This document shows, piece after piece, positions 10,303-22,100 of a stretch of 64,000 bases of DNA. A program made the translations under genes and the position numbers. This DNA is from Parapristionchus giblindavisi (Eukaryota; Nematoda; Chromadorea; Rhabditida; Diplogasteridae): positions 1-64,000 of the forward strand of contig CALSFV010000074.1 in the NCBI GenBank assembly GCA_943737045.1, in the 5' to 3' direction. The notes beneath the pieces were generated by a model. That model made no database searches and had not been told where the DNA came from. It worked only from the letters and a program-made list of their open reading frames with translations. Each line of letters opens with the position of its first letter. Position 1 is the first letter of the stretch.

Positions 10303-11295
10303 AAAGATCATAAACCAACCCTAGACATTCACATTGTATGTACATTTTTTTGTAAACTAAAGACAACATTCCGACAACGTGACAAGTAGCCTGCCTTGTG
10401 TCTTGATGAATCTCCTACCATAAGATAAGCTGTACAAATATATATACCTCATATTCCAGATATACCACATATTCCTAATTTAATAAAAAATCCTGCCATA
10501 AGATAAGTTGTACAATCATCGCCCACACCTTACATTCCTAATTTGCATTTTTCGTATTGTTGTACATATGGTTGTCACTTTTAGGAAACGATTTGCTCGC
10601 ATAAAGTCATTTTTATCATTTTATACTGCTCATGTGCATATTACGTTGTTATAAGCGAACTAAATAAAAGGATCAAGGTGCAATAATAATAAAAATGGGC
10701 GAGAGTGTATAAGTCGTTTGATCATTTTACACTCTTCACGTACACGTTAATGTTCATAAACCATTTGATGAAGTTGAGTTGATGAGACGCTGGATTTATG
10801 GAAAGTTTTTGTTTTACTAGTCGTGAGATTGCATAGAACAAGGGCGGTTTAAAGCGTTTCATTTCAACAGAATATTAAATAATGATTATACTAAATGAAT
10901 ACGCAGATATTCGGCCAAATAGAGGGAGTAAATCTAGAAATAGTCGTAAAAATTATTTCGAAAAGTTTCACGCATTTTCCGTTAGTGTTTGAGAATCTTA
11001 CAATAGCAGCCATGTGAACGATTTCCATTTTTGATAAGTAATAAGATTTTTGATAAGCCCGAAAGGAGGAAATCACAGTTGTAAAGAAAGAGAAGAGATT
11101 GTAAAGAGATTAGACAATTTTTTTTTCATTTGAAAAATGATCGGTATTGCCCTGCTGCATTTTTCGACTTCATATATCATTTTCTATCGTCTTCAACAAT
11201 GCCTGTGCAAATTTTCATCTGGATTGGTTTCCGCGAGGTAAAAGGATTCCCTTGTCAGAGAGATAGAGAGAGAGGGGGAGAGAGATGTAGAGGTT
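10303..11295. other. Intergenic spacer, copy 1 to copy 2
   Basis: It holds possible poly(A) signals for copy 1 (AATAAA near 10481 and 10661) and a block kept in every spacer: 10855-11080, similar to 18567-18792, 45350-45700, 50030-50320 and 57400-57960. On the minus strand that block reads ATG GAA ATC GTT CAC ATG followed by a GTAAG donor, a weak hint of a small gene or relic. From about 10735 onwards the spacer is nearly the same as 18447 onwards. Confidence 0.5.
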
Positions 11296-11353
11296 CTCTC
11301 ACGTGGTGTGTCTCGGCGACCTTTCTCATATCGCTCCAAACGACACTAGCTTC
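11296..11353 (+). promoter_or_regulatory. Conserved upstream box of F-box copy 2
   Basis: Same CTCTCACGTGGTGTGTCTCG box as at 2915, about 175 bases before the start codon at 11472, after a GAGAGAGAGGG tract. Confidence 0.55.
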
Positions 11354-11471
11354 TTTTCCTTATTCTGCATTTGGTTATTGCTGTCGTTTAAAGCATTGTA
11401 ACTGTTTATATTTTGGTATGTAAGTAGTGTGCAGTTCTAGCCATCCTTTATTGAATTACAAGATCGAAGAC

Positions 11472-13766
11472 ATGGAGACAGTGCTTGGAGTGAGTTTGTT
11501 TTTTTCCATTTTTATGTCCACTTATTATATTACACTTACATTCTAATATTATATCAATTTATTATACTTTATTATACTTTGTATAAGGATTGCAATATAG
11601 CTCGGATAGTATGGAAACTTATTGTTAGATCGCACAGACTAATCAGTCAGTTAGTGGAAACCATTCCCACCAATGATTTTCTGGTTTGAAAAGGAAAAAA
11701 AACATTGTGTTGTATTTAATAATAATATGCTTTATGCGGTGCAAAAGTAAACTTGATGATAGATTATTTGAAAAGTACTAGAGTAGGAATAAATACGATG
11801 CGACCTGTGTGAATGGTTTTGCGAATGGTTGGTATTATAATAATAATAATAATAATATTTATGCGTTTTACAAAAAAACACGGTACAGAAGAGATAAATA
11901 AATAAAATTATAGAATGATTGATTATGGACATATGACAAAGCTATTATACGTGAAGGTTGAAGAAGGTCAATTTAACTCAGGGAAAGTAAAAGTAATCCG
12001 GTTTTTCGGTTGCACTAGGAGCCTTGCCGCTCTTGGAAAGAAGCTATTATGCCTGTAATGAAATCGTGAGCCTGGGTTGTTGAAATTGAGACCATTATGT
12101 GTGATATAAGGGCGAAAGTAGTGAGGTTTCACATTCATTAGCCAAAAACTTTCTACCCTTTCTGCCTTAAAAGTAATACTTTATCCTGTCAGCATAAAGA
12201 TGAGGTCAAAGCAGTGGTTATCTTTATATTCACAAGTAATGCGACTCGTTCTTTGAGAGAATTCTTCTCCATTCAACAAAACATACAAATATGAACCTTG
12301 ATAAGAACAGTCAAATAACGTCCAAAACCCTCTCTCTCTGCCTCTCTCTTCTCAGTCCCACTATCTCGATCTCTATTATTCAGACATGGAAAAACGAGAA
12401 CGAAAAAATAGAAAAAAACTACAATTTTCTACAATCTCAACGATTTATCTTTCCTTATTTTGCAAATTTTGAACATGATAATGATCTTTCAGAAGAGGAA
12501 GATCTGCACAAGTGAAGTCGAAGATGACGATGGTTTCGGAAAGAAGATGGCTCTTGAAGCAGAAGGAAAATCAAATGTATGGATTATTTATTTTGATACA
12601 GTTGTGGATGTTAGCTTTGTCGAATTAGTAAATGCAACACGCAGCATTGCTCCGCATCAGGGCTGGGATTTTATGTTTATGGATTTTGCGTAAAAATACT
12701 GTTTTACGGATTCCGTAAAATTCAATCCGTAAAATTTATGGCCGAAATATGGGGAATCTTCTTATTCACAAGATTTATCCTTTCGTCTCTGATAGAATTC
12801 ATCTCCATTCAAGAAAACGTCTGCATATGAAACTTGATTAGAATAGTCAAATAACCCACGAAAACTTTACGTTGCTCGTCCAATCGGCTTTAAATACTCA
12901 ATCATCTAATAACATGAGGCAAAGTTTTCAATATCTTGTGAGTTATTGTCAAAATTTGTCACAAATGTTTCACTTTTCGACGGTAATTTTTTTTTCAAAA
13001 AAAATAAAATCATATTATTATAAGATAATTATATATTGTATTTTTATTATGAGTTATTTTGACATAAGAATTGCTTTCGAATGAAAGTTCTTCCCTTTAA
13101 GGTCAATCTACTCGATCTTCCAATTGAAATTCAAACAAAGATAATCTCACTTCTGAGATATGAAGATCAAATATCAATTGGCCGAACATGTTCGATACTG
13201 AAGAAAGCGGAGAAAGAAGCAGATAAATCATACAAGTACCTTCTCATAGCCAGGGTATGTTTAAATTAAATTATTCTGTGTAATCTTCAAAAGTTAAAAT
13301 CAATAGCAAGAGTTTTACTCTGTGGCATATGTACCATCTATCTATCATGATCTTTCCATTTACTACCATACCATAAATAAAGACCTTTTTTTACCATCTC
13401 TGCATGTAGGACCCATTTTTGATATGTTATGTGCAGCACGATACAGCAGCACGTTACCTGGGTCAAATTGAACCGACAATGCGCTATGACAATGCGAATT
13501 TCAGGAGTCCGGTGGATGTAGGAAAAGGGGCCGGACAAAAATGATTCTGAGCCTGGCTGAGAAAATACCCGAATATTACTACTCACGATCGAATCGGAAA
13601 GGAAAAGAGATGAAATGTACAACTACAACAGAATCTACTAGAGAAAATGTACGTTTTTTTCTTCTCCGTTTTTATATCCCTCTTGAATCGGAAATGCATT
13701 CATTCATTGGTGCATTTTCACCCTTTATGTGTGCGTTCATCGTTTCAATCAATACAATAATAAAAA

Positions 13767-13828
<62 letters not shown>

Positions 13829-16800
13829 TATCACATTCGCACATTGGTGCGGTGGGTCATGCAGGATGTCATGCATCAATACAATACAATGATCTTTATT
13901 ATCTTTTTTTCAATAACAGATCCACTATGGAGGGAATGGTTACCACTGAACGACTGATTTGTCTGGCCATAGTGTAAAGACTACTTCAATACTGCGGGTA
14001 CTTCTATCTTGAATTATTATTCTTGCATCTTTTAATGATCAATTATTGATCTCCTACATTAAAATATATATATTTATGATATGCTACGCTAACAAGAGAC
14101 TCGTTTAGTGGCAACCATTGGTTTTGTGATTGAGAAAGGTCATTGCATTGTATTGTATGAAACGCGCTATATATAGTCCCGCATAGTCGCTCTCCCTAAA
14201 GGCGGATTCATGAGGCATCTTTCTAAATGTTTAAAAAAATATTTCATAAGTTGTGTTGCATCGTCAGATATTGTTAATGCGGTGTTCCATTCGGGAGACG
14301 GATACGTGCCCATCAACTTCAATTTTGGAGTGCGTCGGGTTCCAAGTGGAAATCCGTGATTGAACCCGAATGCAGTAGGAAGTTGAACTATCGATCAATA
14401 ATGGTTGGATACCGTAACCCTGGTGTCAATCAGGTTTTTCCACTTGACACCCAGCACACTCCAAAATATATATTGACGTTTCACCCAAATATATTACCGC
14501 ATGAGTTAATCGATTTCGAAACACATTGAACACCAGAAACACATTGAAAATCTTATCGAATCTATAATTGCATCTTAAATTATCTTTAATCTTTGATCTT
14601 AAATATTATTCCTTAATCTTTAATTATCTTTAATTGCAGATCCTATGGGGCGACTATTTAGGACCAAGAACTGAAGAAACGCCCCTTGGAGATTATCCTA
14701 AAATAGTTTCTCCATTTCTAAGAAGATCGTCTTTTGGTGCTGTAGCACTACTCGGAGTGGGTTATTTCACTTTTATAAAAGCTCTAATATTTAAAAAATC
14801 TGATCAATAAAAAATCAATTTAACCTCCCCAGTCAAACTCCCAAATTGCGACTGTACCAAAACGCACACCGATTTCGCTATCTTAGAGACAGATCTCATG
14901 CCATCCCGTTTCTTTTTTTCCATAATATGATGGAAAAAGGATAGGAATACGAATAAGAATTATGTGAATAATGTCTATCTCAATTGTGATAAGTTTCTTT
15001 ACAGCTTAATCTGACGCCACAGCTATTTTCTACATTTCGAATGATGTTTACTTCCACCAAGATCGATCTATTGTATATAAAAAGTGTACTGAATCTGGAA
15101 TATCAGTGAGTTTCCTAATCTTGAAATTTCACTGAAAGTGAACTTTTTCCAATTCGAAAAATGGAATAATTCAGAGACTACTACATCCTCATGCGCATGG
15201 CCAGACGTATCTACTTTGGTGTTTACTATACCATTGATAGACTTCCTTTTGATAGTGTTCTACTATTGGCAATGTCAAGATGTCTAGAACGAATCAATAT
15301 TTCTACGGCAAATATGAAGATGGAAGAGGTACGCAATATGTTCGATTTATTATTATATTATATTTCAAATGTTCTTCTCAAGCACTGCTGATCATGACGT
15401 ACTGTAGATGTAAGAAAGTATAACCACAACAGAAGATATCAGAATACAATATTATGACTTTTATCCTATACCCTGGGTAGGATTAAAAATAATAATAATA
15501 ATTTATCTACGCCCGAGGCGCGACGGCAGTTGACATGAAAATAATTGTGATTTGACAATGATATGAGTATTGATTCTCCAGGGGGTTAGGGTTGAAATGG
15601 TTGAGATAGGTCAAAGATAATAGGGTGAATTTCTAATTGACGTTTAAATAAAAAGGAATTGCATCAAATTATATAACGAGAACCGGCATTAAACTCTAAC
15701 AGGAAATACGTCGAGTCTAAAGAATACCTTCAAAATTTGCGATTTCCATTATCGATTTTCTCGAATAACACAAGCTCCTGGCAAGTAGAATCGAAGTATT
15801 TCCTGTGAGAATTCATGGTAATTTGAGACCATTCCCTTGTGAGACCGACCCGTCGCTGAAAAAAATTTCTTCCATGTGAAGCGGAAATCATTGCTTCTTT
15901 TCAGGGATACTTGAGGAGATATTTCAAGGATGATTCCGTGATTGATGACAAACTCCTCATAGAATTGGTATCGTCACCAACTTGTCGTATTATCGATTTG
16001 TTAATAAATTGTACCTTGATAACTGCGGATGGTCTTCATGAAGCTATGATGGTATGCATTTTTCATGAATACATAGATAGTATTTTACATTTTCATTAAA
16101 CACATTTTTATCGGCTAGTTTAACGGTGTTGCTATGAGAACTCTCGATTCATGACGAATGCCTTGACAGAATATATATATATTTTTAAAGACACACCCCA
16201 AATTAATTTTACTCTCCGCATTGGCGATACTCTCTCGTGGGCTAAGAAAGCGAGAGAGTGTGGCTAGAGCAGAGAGTTTAAAATTATCTTGGGGTGTCGC
16301 TTTAAGTACGAAGTCACTGAAAATAGTCGAATTTTATAATATAATCAAGTTCTCACTACATCTCCGTAATATAATATTTCTACCCCCTTGTGCAAATTCA
16401 TTTAAATCGTTTTTTTTTTACTTTCTGAAACATCTTTATGATGCATGAGAAATGAATAAATAAATTTTCAGAAATTATTGGAGCATGAGGATTACGAGAA
16501 AAGAGGATTTCGTATTCACGTTACATTCGCCACATTCCAGCAGTTCTTTCACAGACTGGGAATTTCCCACGAATACGGTACGTTCTCGCATGTTTTATCA
16601 CTGTTCATCATAGGTGGAAACCATACCAGGGATGGGCGTAAAATGAAAATTTTACGGATCCGTAAAAACGTAAAATTTACGTTTTCAAAATCCGTAAAAT
16701 CTTTAAAACATGTATGTAGTTATATATTTCTGTATCATAACAGTAGATATCAACGCAAAGATCAACAATAACGCCGAAAGAAATGGAAAATTATATCTAC

Positions 16801-18014
16801 GCTACTAATAATTAGTCGAAACCATATCATTGGATGTTGTTATTACACTTATGGAGAATTCTGAAATTTTCATAAGTCGACTATATTCAATCAGAACACA
16901 CTCACACCACTCTTACAACTGTTGAGCAAGTTTTTCGCGCAAAAAATCATGTTTTGTCCAATTTTCTTATATTTGTAAGCATTTATTTCATTAAAATATT
17001 TTACGGGTTTTACGGTTTTGAATTTTACGGATTCCGTAAAATAAAAATTTTACGGCCAATACCGTAAAATCCGTAAAATCCGTAAACCTAAAATCCCATC
17101 CCTGAACCATACAGGGTGCCCCCTGTAAAATTAGGACTTTTCGAAAATTTGTGGGATGACCCCTGTAATAAATGACGTTTAGGTGAAATTTTTGGGGGAG
17201 AAGTGAAGCCCAATCCCCCCCCCCCCCCCCCCTGTAAAATTAACCATTTTTCGTTCGAATGCCCCTTGTAGAATCAAGCTCCAGGTACCCCGCCCATGTA
17301 TGGTGGAAACGGATATGTTTTGTGTGCAGCTTTGCCTTCTCACTGACAATGAGGCCTTCCGCATAGCCTTGCCTCGTAAATATTTTTTTTTTAAATTTCC
17401 TGTCAAATTTGTCAAAATCAAATTTCTGCATAGCCATCAGACTCCCTTCCCCCCCCCCCCCCAGCGCGTCCACCTATGCTGTTAACGCACACAGAGAAAA
17501 GAGGTGTAACCCACAGCACTTAAGACATGCGAAGTGTTATATTTAACACTTTTTGAGCCATTTTAACACCCAAAAAGTGTTAAATATAACATTTCATAGG
17601 ACTTATGTGTTGTGGGTTACACTTTTTTCTTTGTGAGTGTTGCAGGGAGAAAGATTTATAGGCTTATGTATGATATATTTTGCTGTATATGGCAGTATTT
17701 CGTTTAACAATTTAAACAAATGTTCAGGTTGGTACGAATCATGTGATGGGAGCTATCGAAACTGTCATAGCCTTTTCATCAACGTTAATATGCCCAATCC
17801 CGGATTCGTCTACATGAGATCGAATTTGAATAACATCTCTATTTCGTGCAGACGTCTCGATCTCGATGATGATCATGTCCAAATCGGCATTGGTTATTTC
17901 GAATTTATGCCCAGATTCTTTGATCCATTCCTTGATGAACCAACTGTGAAGAGTGTCACGCCATTACATTTGCTTTCGAATTCAATCCCAGGAGATCGGG
18001 ATAATCTGGAGTGA
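11472..18014 (+). CDS. F-box gene, copy 2 (10 exons, intact)
   Basis: Exons: 11472-11489, 12493-12576, 13102-13254, 13505-13648, 14640-14756, 15005-15105, 15175-15328, 15905-16051, 16472-16577, 17728-18014. The protein is 436 aa, the same length as copy 1 and its closest relative. The F-box exon differs from copy 1 at one visible residue (IGRTC for IRRTC). The last exon keeps MPNPGFVYMRSNLNNISIS and ends PGDRDNLE. Intron 1 carries a LINE tail absent from copy 1 (11838-12136). Intron 2 has the truncated hAT-like element, intron 4 an AAT microsatellite, intron 8 the TTAA MITE and intron 9 a hAT-like MITE plus a complete palindromic MITE. The role is inferred from the F-box only. Confidence 0.8.
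11838..12136 (-). mobile_element. 5'-truncated LINE tail, TSD ATTA (copy 2 intron 1)
   Basis: On the minus strand this reads as the end of a non-LTR RT frame (NSFFPRAARLL region), a short 3' UTR and a tail of ATT repeats. ATTA flanks it at 11834-11837 and 12137-12140. Copy 1 has the empty site near 3453 (GGTTGGTATTAGCCAAAAAC). Copy 3 has the same insertion at 19550-19848. Confidence 0.75.
12658..12890. mobile_element. Left remnant of a hAT-like element (copy 2)
   Basis: Same truncated form as 3997-4229, with CTCCGCAT before it and loss of everything after CAATCGGCTT. Confidence 0.7.
13757..13825. repeat. (AAT)n microsatellite in intron 4 of copy 2
   Basis: About 70 bases of AAT repeats with a few AAA interruptions at the left. 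An open frame across it gives poly-N or poly-I and is not coding. Confidence 0.95.
16185..16305. mobile_element. 120-bp hairpin MITE, TTAA type, copy d
   Basis: Orthologous insertion to 8315-8435, in intron 8 of copy 2. Confidence 0.8.
16627..17104. mobile_element. hAT-like MITE, TSD AACCATAC (copy 2)
   Basis: Orthologous to 8767-9258, with AACCATAC at 16619-16626 and 17105-17112. Slightly shorter in the middle. Confidence 0.85.
17490..17637. mobile_element. Complete palindromic MITE, AGGTGTAACCCACA arms
   Basis: Outer arms CAGAGAAAAGAGGTGTAACC and GGTTACACTTTTTTCTTTGT are complementary with few mismatches. Inner arms are AAGTGTTATATTTAACACTT and AAAAAGTGTTAAATATAACA. Intron 9 of copy 2; copy 1 holds a truncated version. 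Confidence 0.75.
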
Positions 18015-19007
18015 AAAGATCATAAACCAACCCTAGACATTCACATTGTATGTACAATTTTTTGTAAACTAAAGACAACATTCCGACAACGTGACAAGTA
18101 GCCTGCCTTGTGTCTTGATGAATCTCCTACCATAAGATAAGCTGTACATATATATATACCTCATATTCCAGATATACCTCATATTCCTAATTTAATAAAA
18201 AATCCTGCCATAAGATAAGTTGTACAATCATCGCCCACACCGTACATTCCTAATTTGCATTTTTCGTATTGTTGTACATATGGTTGTCACTTTTAGGAAA
18301 CGATTTGCTCGCATAAAGTCATTTTTATCATTTTACACTGCTCATGTGCATATTGCGTTATTATAAGCGAACTAAATAAAAGGATCAAGGTGCAATAATA
18401 ATAAAAATGGGCGAGAGTGTATAAGTCGTTTGATCATTTTACACTCTCCACGTACACGTTAATGTTCATAAACCATTTGATGAAGTTGAGTTGATGAGAC
18501 GCTGGATTTATGGAAAGTTTTTGTTTTACTAGTCGTGAGATTGCATAGAACAAGGGCGGTTTAAAGCGTTTCATTTCAACAGAATATTAAATAATGATTA
18601 TACTAAATGAATACGCAGATATTCGGCCAAATAGAGGGAGTAAATCTAGAAATAGTCGTAAAAATTATTTCGAAAAGTTTCACGCATTTTCCGTTAGTGT
18701 TTGAGAATCTTACAATAGCAGCCATGTGAACGATTTCCATTTTTGATAAGTAATAAGATTTTTGATAAGCCCGAAAGGAGGAAATCACAGTTGTAAAGAA
18801 AGAGAAGAGATTGTAAAGAGATTAGACAATTTTTTTTTCATTTGAAAAATGATCGGTATTGCCCTGCTGCATTTTTCGACTTCATATATCATTTTCTATC
18901 GTCTTCAACAATGCCTGTGCAAATTTTCATCTGGATTGGTTTCCGCGAGGTAAAAGGATTCCCTTGTCAGAGAGATAGAGAGAGAGGGGGAGAGAGATGT
19001 AGAGGTT
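18015..19007. other. Intergenic spacer, copy 2 to copy 3
   Basis: A copy of the 10303-11295 spacer at an offset of 7712 bases. Differences are scattered up to about 18440; after that I saw none by eye. It holds the same block and the same weak minus-strand first-exon-like motif (18603-18788). Confidence 0.6.
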
Positions 19008-19065
19008 CTCTCACGTGGTGTGTCTCGGCGACCTTTCTCATATCGCTCCAAACGACACTAGCTTC
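19008..19065 (+). promoter_or_regulatory. Conserved upstream box of F-box copy 3
   Basis: Same sequence as the copy 2 box, within the near-identical duplicated block. Start codon at 19184. Confidence 0.55.
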
Positions 19066-19183
19066 TTTTCCTTATTCTGCATTTGGTTATTGCTGTCGTT
19101 TAAAGCATTGTAACTGTTTATATTTTGGTATGTAAGTAGTGTGCAGTTCTAGCCATCCTTTATTGAATTACAAGATCGAAGAC

Positions 19184-22100
19184 ATGGAGACAGTGCTTGG
19201 AGTGAGTTTGTTTTTTTCCATTTTTATGTCCACTTATTATATTACACTTACATTCTAATATTATATCAATTTATTATACTTTATTATACTTTGTATAAGG
19301 ATTGCAATATAGCTCGGATAGTATGGAAACTTATTGTTAGATCGCACAGACTAATCAGTCAGTTAGTGGAAACCATTCCCACCAATGATTTTCTGGTTTG
19401 AAAAGGAAAAAAAACATTGTGTTGTATTTAATAATAATATGCTTTATGCGGTGCAAAAGTAAACTTGATGATAGATTATTTGAAAAGTACTAGAGTAGGA
19501 ATAAATACGATGCGACCTGTGTGAATGGTTTTGCGAATGGTTGGTATTATAATAATAATAATAATAATATTTATGCGTTTTACAAAAAAACACGGTACAG
19601 AAGAGATAAATAAATAAAATTATAGAATGATTGATTATGGACATATGACAAAGCTATTATACGTGAAGGTTGAAGAAGGTCAATTTAACTCAGGGAAAGT
19701 AAAAGTAATCCGGTTTTTCGGTTGCACTAGGAGCCTTGCCGCTCTTGGAAAGAAGCTATTATGCCTGTAATGAAATCGTGAGCCTGGGTTGTTGAAATTG
19801 AGACCATTATGTGTGATATAAGGGCGAAAGTAGTGAGGTTTCACATTCATTAGCCAAAAACTTTCTACCCTTTCTGCCTTAAAAGTAATACTTTATCCTG
19901 TCAGCATAAAGATGAGGTCAAAGCAGTGGTTATCTTTATATTCACAAGTAATGCGACTCGTTCTTTGAGAGAATTCTTCTCCATTCAACAAAACATACAA
20001 ATATGAACCTTGATAAGAACAGTCAAATAACGTCCAAAACCCTCTCTCTCTGCCTCTCTCTTCTCAGTCCCACTATCTCGATCTCTATTATTCACACATG
20101 GAAAAACGAGAACGAAAAAATAGAAAAAAAACTACAATTTTCTACAATCTCAACGATTTATCTTTCCTTATTTTGCATATTTTGAACATGATAATGATCT
20201 TTCAGAAGAGGAAGATCTGCACAAGTGAAGTCGAAGATGACGATGGTTTCGGAAAGAAGATGGCTCTTGAAACAGAAGGAAAATCAAATGTATGGATTAT
20301 TTATTTTCATACAGTTGTGGATGTTAGCTTTGTCGAATTCGTAAATGCACCACGCGGCATAGCTCCGCATCAGGGCTGGGATTTTATGTTTACGGATTTT
20401 GCGTAAAAAAACTGTTTTACGGATTCCGTAAAATTCAATCCGTAAAATTTATGGCCGACACAGGGGGAATCTTCTTATTCACAAGATTTATCCTTTCGTC
20501 TCTGATAGAATTCATCTCCATTCAAGAAAACGTCAGCATATGAAACTTGATTAGAATAGTCAAATAACCCACGAAAACTTTACGTTGCTCGTCCAATCGG
20601 CTTGCTTGACACGACGGAAATACCGCTCCTGACATTCCAAAGTCTTCTAGGAGGGGACTCAACTGTTGGTCATCTTCTCTTGATGGAATAGGCGAGTGTA
20701 GTCGAGTCGAGTGTAGTGTAGTGTTCTATTTCGAAATCGTAAATTTTTAAATTTTACGATCCGTAAAATTTTCATTTTACGCCCAGCCCTGCTCCGCATA
20801 ACGCGAGGCGTTTTTCTCTCTCAATGAACAAAGAGTTTAAAAAAAATATTTTGAGTTATTTTCTTTGGAGCTATAAATTCTTTTCGAATGAAAATTCTTT
20901 AAGGCCAATCTACTCGATCTTCCAATTGAAATACAAACAAAGATAATCTCGCTTCTGAGATATGAAGATCAATTATCAATTCGCCGAACATGTTCGATAC
21001 TGAGGAAAGCGGAGAAAGAAGCGGATAAATCATACAAGTACATTTTGATAGTTAGAGTATGTTTAAATTTATTTTCTTCGTAATAGAGCGTTCAAAAATC
21101 TTGTTCAGAAACAGAAAAAAAAAGAACAGCAAAGAAAAATCATCTTTATATCTTTTCAAATAACGTAATCGAAAATTAAGTTAAGTATAGTAGAGTTTCC
21201 CACTGTGACATAAAATCTATTATGAGATTTCCATTTAAGTAACACTTGAGATTTCCGAACTATTACATTTTGAAACTCTGCTCGCGCGCTTTCGATAATT
21301 CTCTGCAAAACATGTAAAGGATGGGCAGTAGCAAATTGACTAGCCTCCTCTGGTATTTTCAAACTAGTAGTTTACTTATCATTCCTACTAGCCGTAGACT
21401 TGCAAGTCTACGGATAGTTAAACGTAAGTTTACTGCAAGTGGTGCATAATTTATTTATTTATTTGTTTATCCATCAGTTAAAAGCAAGAATAATGAATGA
21501 ATGAAGCAATAAGGGAGTGATGGAGTTCCGTCGCTTTAAGCGCTTTCGGTTGGGGAGTGGCAGCTTAAGCTGAATAATGATATTAACGACGAATACGAGA
21601 TTGAGTTATAATATTGTGAGGGGGTAAATTTAGTATCCCTGCACGGAATATATGGGGAGGGGAAGAGACAAACTTTGGGTGAGGGAGTTCCAAGTGTACT
21701 GCAATGCATTTCGTCAAATGTTATTTCACTTGTAGTAAACTAACAGCAAACTGCTAGTCTGTGACGTAACGTAAGTAAGCTACTAGTTTGGAAATACCAG
21801 AGTCATTGTTTAATGTGCGATACGATTATGCGAATTTGAGGAGCCTGACAGTTGTAAACAGAATAAGCCTAACGACTGGGATAAAAGGGATACTGCAATT
21901 ATTATTCTGAATCTGACTGACTCTGAACCTGAATATTGTTACTCCCTATCGAGTCGAACGGGAAAAGTGAGGAAATGGACAGATACAGTAGATTTTACTA
22001 GAGATACGGTACGTTTTCGATTCTTTTGTTGGTTTTTATAACCCTCCAATGCATTTATTTATGTATTTCATTTGTTAATTTCAGATCGAATGGGGTGACT

